From: a gamma proteobacterium symbiont of Ctena orbiculata
Lineage (GTDB): Bacteria > Pseudomonadota > Gammaproteobacteria > Chromatiales > Chromatiaceae
Length of the DNA: 64,000 bases
Assembly (NCBI GenBank): GCA_003058525.1
Contig: QBVD01000064.1
Span: 24,076-88,075 of the forward strand
Reading direction: 5' to 3'
Under the pieces are notes generated by a model. That model saw only the letters and a program-made list of their open reading frames with translations. It ran no database searches and was not told the DNA's origin. Both the position numbers and the translations under genes were made by a program. This document shows, piece by piece, positions 36,425 through 44,731 of the stretch (positions within the stretch are counted from its first letter, which is position 1; each line of letters opens with the position of its first letter).

Positions 36425-36874
36425 TACCATAAATCCTAAAATAATCAAAATAAAAATAATATGTTACACAATATTTGTATAACTGCGTTCCACTCGCGTT
36501 CCACAACCGTAAGTGCAAAATAATTCCCACACTATCAAACCGACAGCAACCAGTACACGCTATGCATTTATTGTTGATGTGTGTTGAAAATTGATCCAAA
36601 TACGTCAATTTTTTGTATTTTCGTTTGCCCCAGATTTTGTGATCATTATTAATTTACAATTCAAGGTCTTATTATAACTCAAGTGGGTCAGTTATAAGTG
36701 CAGATACTGGGTCAAAACTGAACGCAAATCAACACTCATGCCATCGGAAATTCTGATATTCGCATTCATCTGCTGACTTTCATCATACCACCTACCTGGT
36801 CGGAGGAGATTGACTTGTGCTTGTAGGAGCATTTACTAAACTTGCAGGAAGAACTATAAAAAGGAGACGGCAAG
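36425..36874. other. AT-rich left end of the island
   Basis: About 450 AT-rich bases without a gene. It ends with the promoter-proximal region and the AAAAGGAG ribosome-binding site of the first cargo gene. Some direct A/T-rich motifs are seen, but no clear operator or integrase arm sites can be assigned by eye. Confidence 0.5.
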
Positions 36875-39800
36875 ATGCCAGCACGGATTCCGACCCCTGA
36901 TCAGTCCCGCAAGTTGTCCGGAGAACGTAAAACCGTCGCGCAACGACGAGTCTTTTCCCCCGGAGAAGATCTACATTTGCGCTATTCTCAAGTCGCATTA
37001 CCATTTTCTCCGGAACATGCTGGGTATTTAGCGATACACCTTGCCTCGCTCGATGCGGTTTCTTTTGGCGAATTCAAGGAGCTCGTGCAAAGGCTGGACA
37101 AAAACGCGCGCGATCACGGGTTTGAAGGGCTCACGGTCGCTTGTGTTTCGTTCGGACTTTGGCGGCACTGGCATGAGCAGGGAGATGTCGCTCTCGACCC
37201 AGAGTTGTTCGAGGGAGCCGAGGCGCTTGAGGCGGTGCTTTCACGAAATGATCCACCCTATGCCTTTGATGGTGGCGAGTTCTTCTTTCACGTCAAGGCG
37301 ACGACGCGGGAGGAATGTGAAACCATCATACGCGTCGTTCTTTATGCCCTGCGTGATAAGGTGAATATCGAGAAATCGGTCTGTACGATCGGTGATTCGA
37401 TCCATGGTGGTCGAATATATGGCGGACGCATGTTACATGGCCTGATCTCTTCGGTGGAACCGGTCGGCTTTTCCGCTCGCGCCATCATTGGCCATGAATT
37501 CCCTTCACACCGTGGCGGTTGTTTTGCCGTGACTCAGCAATTTATCCACGACTGGCAGCAATTGTCAGGTATGGCGGACAATCAGATGGAAAATCTGATT
37601 GGCCGTGATCACAATGGAAATATCATTACTAATGACGATTCAGCCGCTCATGTAAAGATGGTTCGCGTCAATGATGAAGACGGTCTCAACTATCGCCATA
37701 TCTCCCAAAGTCAACCGTTCCGGGCCCGCTCACGGATTGTCCGGGACGAAAAAATTTATGTGATCGAGGACAAGCCCCGCCGTCCGGAAATTGGACCGGG
37801 CAAGGAAGAAGGTGTCTATCAAGTCTCCTACACAAAGACCATCGCGGCGCTGACCCGAGTGTTGGAGAATATGATCGGCTCCGATCCCGGCTATATTAAA
37901 TGTCGTCATTTGAATTTCTCCCATGCTGATTCGGGATCGTACTGGTATGTCCCTAGCGCGGTGGAACTGGGCCTGGAGGCCCCTCACGATGAACTCACCG
38001 TGCCCATGAATGAGTTCTTCGATATCCGTTCGTCCAATGGGTTTATGTTTTATAACGCAAAGGATTATCTGCATCATGTGGGAAATCGTGCCCCTCAAGC
38101 GGCGACGCTATCACCGCAGCCCTCTGATCGCGTGGTGGAGCTCTTGGGCAATACGTTTTCCCGCTGGCACGATACCTGGTATCGACGTCGCCCGGCCCCG
38201 GAGTTAGGGCACTTGAAGAAATGGTTACGGTCCGGTGATGGGGATTTAAATCAACTTAGCTTAGCCGAACGTAAAGGGCTAGCGACCAAACGCACCTTGG
38301 AACTTCTGTCTAGCAGCGGACTGGGTAATGAATTCGATACCTTTCGAATTCACCCATCGGAGTTGATTGTGGGCGTTGTCCCCGAATTTACTCTGGGGAG
38401 CGGCTTCGAAGCCATGGATTACATGAATGAGGCCGAGAGGGAGAACGCTTTTGTTCTTAGGCTTAATGAGGCCGGAGCCGCGGGACATAACGTACCTAAC
38501 TACGCTCGGGCGGTCTCAGTGGGTATCGGTACCTTGACAGACGAGATAAGGCAAAGAAGGGACGAGGCTACAAGCGAGGAATCGAGAGCATTTTACGCCT
38601 CTGCGTTACTTGCTTATGAGGGAGTGACCTCTTATCTAAAGAACTATGCCGAATTGGCGAGGAAGCGGTCCAGTGAAATATCTTCATCTCGTGCCGAAGA
38701 AAGGGAAAATCTTCTAGCGATTGCGGAGCGATTCGAGAGGTTGGGTAAAGATCGTCCCACCTCGTTTGTCGATGCAGCGCAACTGGTATTTTCTCTCCAC
38801 TGTTGCATGCATATATCAGGAGAATCCGTCTCTATCGGTCGATTAGATCAAATACTCAATCCGTTCTACGAGTCGGACTTGTCCGCGGATGAGATTACGC
38901 AGGCGCAAGCGCAGGAGATCATCGATTGTTTCTGGCTCAAGATGAATGAAAAAGTCTTGCTCAATCACCGCCATTTCAATGACCGTCTATCCCGGGGTTC
39001 AGGCGCCATTCCCTATGAGGGAGGCGATTTTCCCCAAGGCGCCGCATTGAACCAATGGGTTCAACAAGTCACCGTCGGAGGTTCCAAGGCAAACGATTCC
39101 GAGGTACCCGAGGATGCCAGCAATGAGGTCACTCGGATGTGCTTGCGGGCCGCGCGAAGGTTGCCGCTGAATGCGCCTTGTCTGTCCCTAAAGGTCAGTT
39201 CTCGCACACCTCAGTGGGTTTTTGACGAGGCTGCCAAGGTTGTCCTTTCCGGAGGCGGTCATCCGTTTCTGATCAATGACGATAAGATTACGGGCGGCTT
39301 AATGGAAAGCGGGCATAGAAGCGGCGGTGAAGGTGAAATGGAGTTGGCCGATGCTCGTGATATGGTTTGCGACGGATGTTTCGAGTCGCTGGTCGCCGGT
39401 AAGAACGAGTTCGCCTTTTCCTATGTGCCGGTACCGGATGCCATAGAAATGGCCTTGAACCGAGGTCGCACCTATGCCGCGGCGGGACCCGTGCATATTA
39501 CCGGATTGAAAGCGTCGTTTCGTTCGCCGCCGGCGAAAGAGATCAAGGATTTTGATACGTTCTATGACATCTTTTTAGATCATTACCGTTTCAAGTTGAT
39601 CGATTTCTTCTCGGGCATGCTGGTTCGCTACGGTAATCTGAATGCCGTCTGTCCAAGCCCGTTGTTATCTCCGTTGATAGACGGTTGTTTGGAAAGCGGG
39701 CGGGACTTGACCGCCGGTGGGGCTAGGTACAAATTAGTCGCGCCCTTGATGAACGGAATGGCTTGCGCTATCGATTCCCTTTGGGCAATCCGAAGCTTGG

Positions 39801-40636
39801 TTTATAGCGAGGAAGCGGTGTTGACGCTTGATGAGTTGGTACACGGATTGATCTGCGATTGGGGGCACGATATGAAGGAGCCGTTTTATCCCGCCTCGTT
39901 GGGTGAGGATCGGATCGCGGTTCAAGCGGAGCGTTTCAAACAATTGCGCTTGTATGCGCTGTCTCTTCCGAAGTTCGGTTTGGGTCATGACGAGATAGAT
40001 GACTTTGGTCGCCGGGTCGTGAACGATCTGGTAGATCTGGTGTATGACGTCTTTTCTCAACCAGAAGGACCGGTGAGAGAGGGTATTGAGCGCCTAACTG
40101 CCGAGTATTCCATGGAAGGACGTCCATTTAGTTGGGTTATTACCCCGGGTATAGCCACCTTCGAAGATTATGCCGGTGTGGGGGCTTTTCTGGGTGCTTC
40201 CGCGGACGGACGTTGTAACCGCCAGACGGTTGCGTCCGATTTCAGTCCTTCTCCGACACCACCCGATTTACCAGTGGCCGATACCACCCGAGCGTCGGCC
40301 GCCTCGTTGAGAGCCTGGGCGCCCGGTACCTCGGACAGCGTGGACCCAATCGGCGTGGGTTTGTCCAATGGAGCACCGGTGGATATCAACATTCTGGAAA
40401 ATTTCCCCTTGGATGAATTGACCGAACTGATTAAAGGGTTTGCTGAAGGAAGCCTGGGGCCGAATATGATGTCGATTTCCTGTGCCGACAGGAACACGCT
40501 TTCGGAGGCCCAGAACATGCCGGAACGATATGACTTAGTACGAATGCGTATGGGCGGGTGGAGTGAGTTTTTTGTAGCGATGTTTCCACACCATCAAGAA
40601 CAACATAAGCGTCGACCGATTTTTGTCCCGGATTAG
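36875..40636 (+). CDS. DyP-peroxidase-like / glycyl-radical-enzyme fusion
   Basis: 1253 residues. Residues ~25-400 resemble DyP-type peroxidases: GGCFAVTQQFIHDW, MENLIGRDHNGN, the proximal-His region DDSAAHVKMV (His259) and YQVSYTKTIAALTRVLENM. The GxxDG motif reads GLISS (189-193), so the catalytic Asp is missing. Residues ~430-1253 form a pyruvate-formate-lyase-like glycyl radical enzyme: SIGRLDQILNPFYESDL, the thiyl Cys835 in DGCFES with Glu837 (as in the GCVE type), PGIATFEDYAGVGAFLG, and a C-terminal radical loop RMGGWSEFF with Gly1228 as the radical site (Trp replaces the usual Tyr/Phe). No radical-SAM activase is encoded in the window. I know of no described enzyme with this fusion. 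First gene of module A; strong AAGGAG site. Confidence 0.82.
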   Translation: MPARIPTPDQSRKLSGERKTVAQRRVFSPGEDLHLRYSQVALPFSPEHAGYLAIHLASLDAVSFGEFKELVQRLDKNARDHGFEGLTVACVSFGLWRHWHEQGDVALDPELFEGAEALEAVLSRNDPPYAFDGGEFFFHVKATTREECETIIRVVLYALRDKVNIEKSVCTIGDSIHGGRIYGGRMLHGLISSVEPVGFSARAIIGHEFPSHRGGCFAVTQQFIHDWQQLSGMADNQMENLIGRDHNGNIITNDDSAAHVKMVRVNDEDGLNYRHISQSQPFRARSRIVRDEKIYVIEDKPRRPEIGPGKEEGVYQVSYTKTIAALTRVLENMIGSDPGYIKCRHLNFSHADSGSYWYVPSAVELGLEAPHDELTVPMNEFFDIRSSNGFMFYNAKDYLHHVGNRAPQAATLSPQPSDRVVELLGNTFSRWHDTWYRRRPAPELGHLKKWLRSGDGDLNQLSLAERKGLATKRTLELLSSSGLGNEFDTFRIHPSELIVGVVPEFTLGSGFEAMDYMNEAERENAFVLRLNEAGAAGHNVPNYARAVSVGIGTLTDEIRQRRDEATSEESRAFYASALLAYEGVTSYLKNYAELARKRSSEISSSRAEERENLLAIAERFERLGKDRPTSFVDAAQLVFSLHCCMHISGESVSIGRLDQILNPFYESDLSADEITQAQAQEIIDCFWLKMNEKVLLNHRHFNDRLSRGSGAIPYEGGDFPQGAALNQWVQQVTVGGSKANDSEVPEDASNEVTRMCLRAARRLPLNAPCLSLKVSSRTPQWVFDEAAKVVLSGGGHPFLINDDKITGGLMESGHRSGGEGEMELADARDMVCDGCFESLVAGKNEFAFSYVPVPDAIEMALNRGRTYAAAGPVHITGLKASFRSPPAKEIKDFDTFYDIFLDHYRFKLIDFFSGMLVRYGNLNAVCPSPLLSPLIDGCLESGRDLTAGGARYKLVAPLMNGMACAIDSLWAIRSLVYSEEAVLTLDELVHGLICDWGHDMKEPFYPASLGEDRIAVQAERFKQLRLYALSLPKFGLGHDEIDDFGRRVVNDLVDLVYDVFSQPEGPVREGIERLTAEYSMEGRPFSWVITPGIATFEDYAGVGAFLGASADGRCNRQTVASDFSPSPTPPDLPVADTTRASAASLRAWAPGTSDSVDPIGVGLSNGAPVDINILENFPLDELTELIKGFAEGSLGPNMMSISCADRNTLSEAQNMPERYDLVRMRMGGWSEFFVAMFPHHQEQHKRRPIFVPD

Positions 40637-40688
40637 ATCTCGGGGGCAATTCGGAAATAGGAACGATCATAACTCGGGGGAACGAAGG

Positions 40689-42563
40689 ATGCGGGCTTTT
40701 AAGTCGAATAAGAATATTTCGGTGTATGCGATTGCCGGTACCCATGTAGTCTTATTGGGGATCAATGCCTCTGATGAGGCGCGTCGGGGTCTGTTGGGTT
40801 TCACCATAGAGAAAAAGGGGGCAACCGGTGATTTCAAGCCGTTAAGAGGCGGTTCCCGCGCGTTCGAAAACTATGATGTAGAAAAATTCCCTGATTCGCG
40901 TACGGCCCCAATTCAATCCATGATGTGGTCGGATTACACGGTGAGTCCGGACAAGAGTTACACCTTTAAATTGACACCAGTCTATGGGACGCCGGAACAG
41001 CTCCAACCGGGCGGTTCGATACAGGTCAGCGTAAAGACCGAGCGACCGGACGATGGAAAACACGGTGTCTTCTTTAACCGGGGCGTTGCCGGAAGCCAAG
41101 CCTATTCCCGGAGGTTCGGAAAGCACCTGAAATACTATCCCACCGAGTCCGGCTACGGTAGTCGGCGCAAGCTAGTCGCAAAGCCCTATATAAAACCGGA
41201 AGACGTACCCGAGCGTAAGGCCTACAAGTGGCTGTCACGAGGCCTGGAGGAAGGCATGCTGGCTTTCATCCGCCAGGCAAAGGGGGAGGGCTGGAGCCTT
41301 CGCGCAGCGGTTTATGAATTTACATGGATGCCTGTTTTACAGGAATTTGCCGATGCGATCGATCGCGGTGTCGATGTGAAAATCGTGCATCACGCCAAGC
41401 GGAAGAGCGAGTATATCCTGAAATACGACCGTACCGCGGGGGTTACTACGGTCAGTACCTGGGCGGACGGTTCGAAAGAGGAAGCGGTATTCGAAAACCG
41501 TTACGGCCTCAAGGAAAAGCGCCCGGATGATCAGGCTCAGGCTGCGATCAATGCGGTCAGGCAACTCGGCGTGCGTAATCGGAACCGTTACGATGTGCTA
41601 TCGGATATTTTGATTGCGCGCACGAATACACAGATTTCCCATAACAAATTTATTATCCTTTTGAAGGACGATGTCCCTCAACAGATCTGGACAGGATCAA
41701 CGAATTTCACCGATGGCGGGATTTTCGGTCAATCCAATGTCGGTCATGTGGTACGCGATCCGGACGTGGCGGCTCGGTACATGGAGTATTGGACCGAGCT
41801 CTCGGGTGACCCGAGTTCGACGGCGTCAAAGAAGAAAGTTACCGAACTTGCCCCTGATATCGTCGGTGAGGCACCTAAAGGCATTACACCTATTTTCAGC
41901 CCTCGGCAAAAGATCGATATGCTCGATTGGTATGCGGACAGAGTGGAAGCTGCGGCGAACTCAGTCTTTTTTACCGCTGCATTCTCCGTCGCGGACCAAA
42001 TACTGGAGATCGTGCGGAAACGTAAGAAAACAGTCGGGGATTCGCCTTATCTGAGGTATTTGCTGTTAGAAGGACGTGGCGGACTTATGGCGGATAAGGT
42101 TCCCATAATCGAGAAATGCGATCAGAACCGCCTCGCATGGGGTGATGTTTTGAAATCCCGACCCGACTTGAACGAGAAAAGTATGTTGATCGAGACGTTG
42201 GCGGGACTGAATGATCACGTCAATTTTCTGCATACGAAATACATGTTGATCGATCCGCTTTCGGACGATCCGTTGGTTATCTCGGGTTCGGCGAACTTTA
42301 GCAAGGCATCTACGGTTTCCAATGACGAAAACATGCTGGTAATTCGAGGAAACACACGAATCGCTGATATCTTCTTAGGCGAGTTCATGCGTCTGTTCAA
42401 TCATTTTCACAGTCGCAATAAACGCAATTCGCTTAGCGACGAGGAGTTCAAGTCGGTAATCTACCTAACTCCCGATGATCGCTGGGCCGATCGCTATTAC
42501 AAGCCTGGCACCCAGGAGTACAACGAGAGGCGATTATTTGCCGGACCGGGCTGGGATCTTTAG
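40689..42563 (+). CDS. PLD-superfamily protein with two HxK motifs
   Basis: 624 residues from the ATG at 40689, which has GGGGGA upstream; the longer frame begins at a TTG overlapping the previous gene. The N-terminal ~170 residues look like a beta-sandwich (fibronectin-like) domain. Two phospholipase-D motifs follow: SHNKFIILL with GSTNFTDGG (His318, Lys320) and LHTKYMLID with GSANFSKAS (His515, Lys517). Both halves look intact, so a phosphodiesterase or nuclease acting on nucleic acid or lipid is expected; the substrate cannot be read. No signal peptide. Confidence 0.85.
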   Translation: MRAFKSNKNISVYAIAGTHVVLLGINASDEARRGLLGFTIEKKGATGDFKPLRGGSRAFENYDVEKFPDSRTAPIQSMMWSDYTVSPDKSYTFKLTPVYGTPEQLQPGGSIQVSVKTERPDDGKHGVFFNRGVAGSQAYSRRFGKHLKYYPTESGYGSRRKLVAKPYIKPEDVPERKAYKWLSRGLEEGMLAFIRQAKGEGWSLRAAVYEFTWMPVLQEFADAIDRGVDVKIVHHAKRKSEYILKYDRTAGVTTVSTWADGSKEEAVFENRYGLKEKRPDDQAQAAINAVRQLGVRNRNRYDVLSDILIARTNTQISHNKFIILLKDDVPQQIWTGSTNFTDGGIFGQSNVGHVVRDPDVAARYMEYWTELSGDPSSTASKKKVTELAPDIVGEAPKGITPIFSPRQKIDMLDWYADRVEAAANSVFFTAAFSVADQILEIVRKRKKTVGDSPYLRYLLLEGRGGLMADKVPIIEKCDQNRLAWGDVLKSRPDLNEKSMLIETLAGLNDHVNFLHTKYMLIDPLSDDPLVISGSANFSKASTVSNDENMLVIRGNTRIADIFLGEFMRLFNHFHSRNKRNSLSDEEFKSVIYLTPDDRWADRYYKPGTQEYNERRLFAGPGWDL

Positions 42564-42573
42564 GTGAGCTGAA

Positions 42574-43425
42574 ATGGACTTTACCGCTATCCGCCAGGAA
42601 TCCCGTGAAGGAGTTCTTTCCGCCGATGTCGTGTCTGGATTGCAGGAAGGCTCGGCGCAGGAGATCGAACACCTGATGCTTGGGCTGATTCCGGTGGCTG
42701 CCGAGCGGTCCATGCCAAACCTGTCGGGATACAAGGTCGGTGCAGTAGGACAAGGCGAATCCGGCTGTTTCTATTTCGGCGCTAATTTCGAAATGCTGGG
42801 TGGGCCTTTGGCGTTTACCGTTCATGCCGAGCAGTCGGTTGTGATGAATGCCCTTAAGCATCATGAGACCGGACTGAAACACCTTGCGATATCGGCTGCT
42901 CCCTGCGGTGTATGCAGGCAGTTTCTGTATGAACTCGCCGATGCGGCGGATCTGAGTATCGTTCTGGCCGATAAGGAACCCTTAAGGCTTCTCGATGTGC
43001 TCCCCGGCGCGTTCGGACCGGCGGATCTAGGCCTGGTGGGAGGCTTGATGAAGAGTGAGCTCATCAGCCTCGCACCTCTGGAAGACAATGAGAATGGACT
43101 CGTCAAGGAAGCATATACCGCGGCAATGCATTCCTACGCACCTTATACCGGCAGTGCGGCAGGAATTGCTCTGCGATTGGTGGATGACTCCGTTCATTTC
43201 GGCTATACGATAGAGAATGCCGCCTTCAATCCGGCGCTTTTTCCCTTGCAGTTCGCACTTAGTATGATGGCTTTGTCCAGCCATGATCCTAGCGATATAA
43301 AAGATGTGGTGCAGGTGGAAGTCGATGGGAGTGCGGTCTCCTATGTACCGTTCACCGAAGAACTGCTAGGCAGGATGGCACCGGAATGTAGCTTTAAGAA
43401 CTTGGTGATCTCCCGAACAGCTTAG
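42574..43425 (+). CDS. cdd: Cytidine deaminase, E. coli Cdd type
   Basis: 283 residues, near the 294 of E. coli Cdd, with the catalytic HAE motif (His84, Glu86) and zinc-binding PCGVC (Cys111, Cys114) in the N-terminal domain and a degenerate C-terminal domain (GYTIENAAFNPALFPLQFAL) as in the enterobacterial enzyme. It should convert (deoxy)cytidine to (deoxy)uridine. It lies 10 bases after the PLD gene and is likely cotranscribed. Seeing a pyrimidine-salvage enzyme as island cargo, next to a PLD protein and a phosphatase-like protein, is unusual. Confidence 0.92.
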   Translation: MDFTAIRQESREGVLSADVVSGLQEGSAQEIEHLMLGLIPVAAERSMPNLSGYKVGAVGQGESGCFYFGANFEMLGGPLAFTVHAEQSVVMNALKHHETGLKHLAISAAPCGVCRQFLYELADAADLSIVLADKEPLRLLDVLPGAFGPADLGLVGGLMKSELISLAPLEDNENGLVKEAYTAAMHSYAPYTGSAAGIALRLVDDSVHFGYTIENAAFNPALFPLQFALSMMALSSHDPSDIKDVVQVEVDGSAVSYVPFTEELLGRMAPECSFKNLVISRTA

Positions 43426-43452
43426 AGTTGTATGTTAAAAAAGGGGAAGGAT

Positions 43453-44238
43453 ATGGTGACGGAAAAGAAACCACTCAGTTTTTATTTCTTCGATGTTGAC
43501 GACAATATCGTCTTTTTATCCACGCCGATTTACGTTTTGAATGTCGAAACGGGTAAGGAAAAGAAAGTCAGCACCGGGGAGTTTGCGCGAATTCATCCGT
43601 TTCTGGAACAGCCCGGACGTTGGGAAGATTTTAGAGTGTATGAAAAAACGTTCAGGGAGTTTCGGGACATCCCGGCCGCAGAGTTGGAGGACGGCCAAGA
43701 ACAATACTTCGTGCGCGATATCAAAAAGCAGATCTCGGACCGTTCTAATAGTTGGCAGGCCCCCTCGTGGAACTTGTTTGTACATGCCTGCAACGCGCAA
43801 CGTCCTCTTTCGTTTGTCACCGCGCGGGGTCATCATCCTGACACCATTAAGGCCGGCGTAGAAGCGATACAGCAGGCAGGTTTTATAGAGAAGACACCGA
43901 ATTATTTATCCGTCTTCCCAGTGGGTAATGATGAAGTCAGAAAACAGGAACTGGATGACCCGAATTTGATGAAAACCACCCCGCGCCTCAAGAAGACGGC
44001 CATCATCAAATCGATTGAGAAGGCGATCGAAGAATATGGCGACGAGTACGAGGTTCAATTCGGTATGTCTGATGATGATCCCGCCAACGTTAATCTGATT
44101 ATCTCAGCGATGAGGGATTGTAAGCTCAAGTATCCAGAGCGCCGTTTTTTTGTAATAAATACTCATTATGCGCCAGGTGACAGTATTGATCAACGAGTCA
44201 AGCTGGAAGTATTCGAATACGATCAAAGGGTTGATTAG
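43453..44238 (+). CDS. HAD-superfamily protein
   Basis: 261 residues from the ATG at 43453, which has GGGGAAGG just upstream; ATG 43432 is the alternative. HAD motif I is YFFDVDDNIVFL (Asp14, Asp16), motif II SFVTARG, and motif IV FGMSDDDPANVNLI. The nucleophile and general acid are kept, so phosphatase activity is possible. It closes module A after cdd; a nucleotide or sugar phosphate would be a natural substrate, but this is inference. A gap of ~490 bases follows. Confidence 0.8.
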   Translation: MVTEKKPLSFYFFDVDDNIVFLSTPIYVLNVETGKEKKVSTGEFARIHPFLEQPGRWEDFRVYEKTFREFRDIPAAELEDGQEQYFVRDIKKQISDRSNSWQAPSWNLFVHACNAQRPLSFVTARGHHPDTIKAGVEAIQQAGFIEKTPNYLSVFPVGNDEVRKQELDDPNLMKTTPRLKKTAIIKSIEKAIEEYGDEYEVQFGMSDDDPANVNLIISAMRDCKLKYPERRFFVINTHYAPGDSIDQRVKLEVFEYDQRVD

Positions 44239-44731
44239 GTGCTGAATAGTTGAGCAGCAGCAGGAGCAATGCACTATTTGTAGATGACGTTGAGATTTTG
44301 GGGCGATAAGTATTGATTCGTCGACTGTTCGCTGTAACGCATTTGTTTCGAGTCCGTACCGTTACGGCTATACAGGAGTGATGGACCGGTATTTCTTCGT
44401 TGCTTACATGGTCACATAAGAAACTTATTTAGAGTAGCTACGGTATCTAGGAACGAATGAACGGCGCGTACGTTGGGGAAATTGCAACTGAACCAAGCAA
44501 CTCGGTCTTTTTCTCGTAAAAGAGCCCTGATTCAGGATGGTGTGCATGTCTGTAAATGACCCAGCGGCTAACAGAATCGCCGTCGGCCTGCTGCTTACTA
44601 TGGCATATCCTACTGGTGTTCAAGCATGTTTTACCGGAAGGCATTGTAGCAGGGCTTCGAATTGGATGTATTTATGCAGAACTGGTTTCAGTTATTGGCA
44701 CTAGGCGACGCCACTTAATGAGGAGAGATAA
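44239..44731. other. Gap between island modules A and B
   Basis: About 490 bases with no supported gene. Short frames on either strand lack start signals and family features. The right edge holds the GAGGAGAG ribosome-binding site of the next gene, so a promoter for module B is likely here. Confidence 0.5.

Noticed and set aside
36401..36490. A complete tRNA-Leu on the - strand
   Set aside because: Only the 3' 24 bases match; the T-stem 5' half, anticodon arm and 5' acceptor are absent.
44239..44731. Possible small genes in the gap between island modules
   Set aside because: Frames of 65-99 codons on both strands overlap each other and lack start signals.
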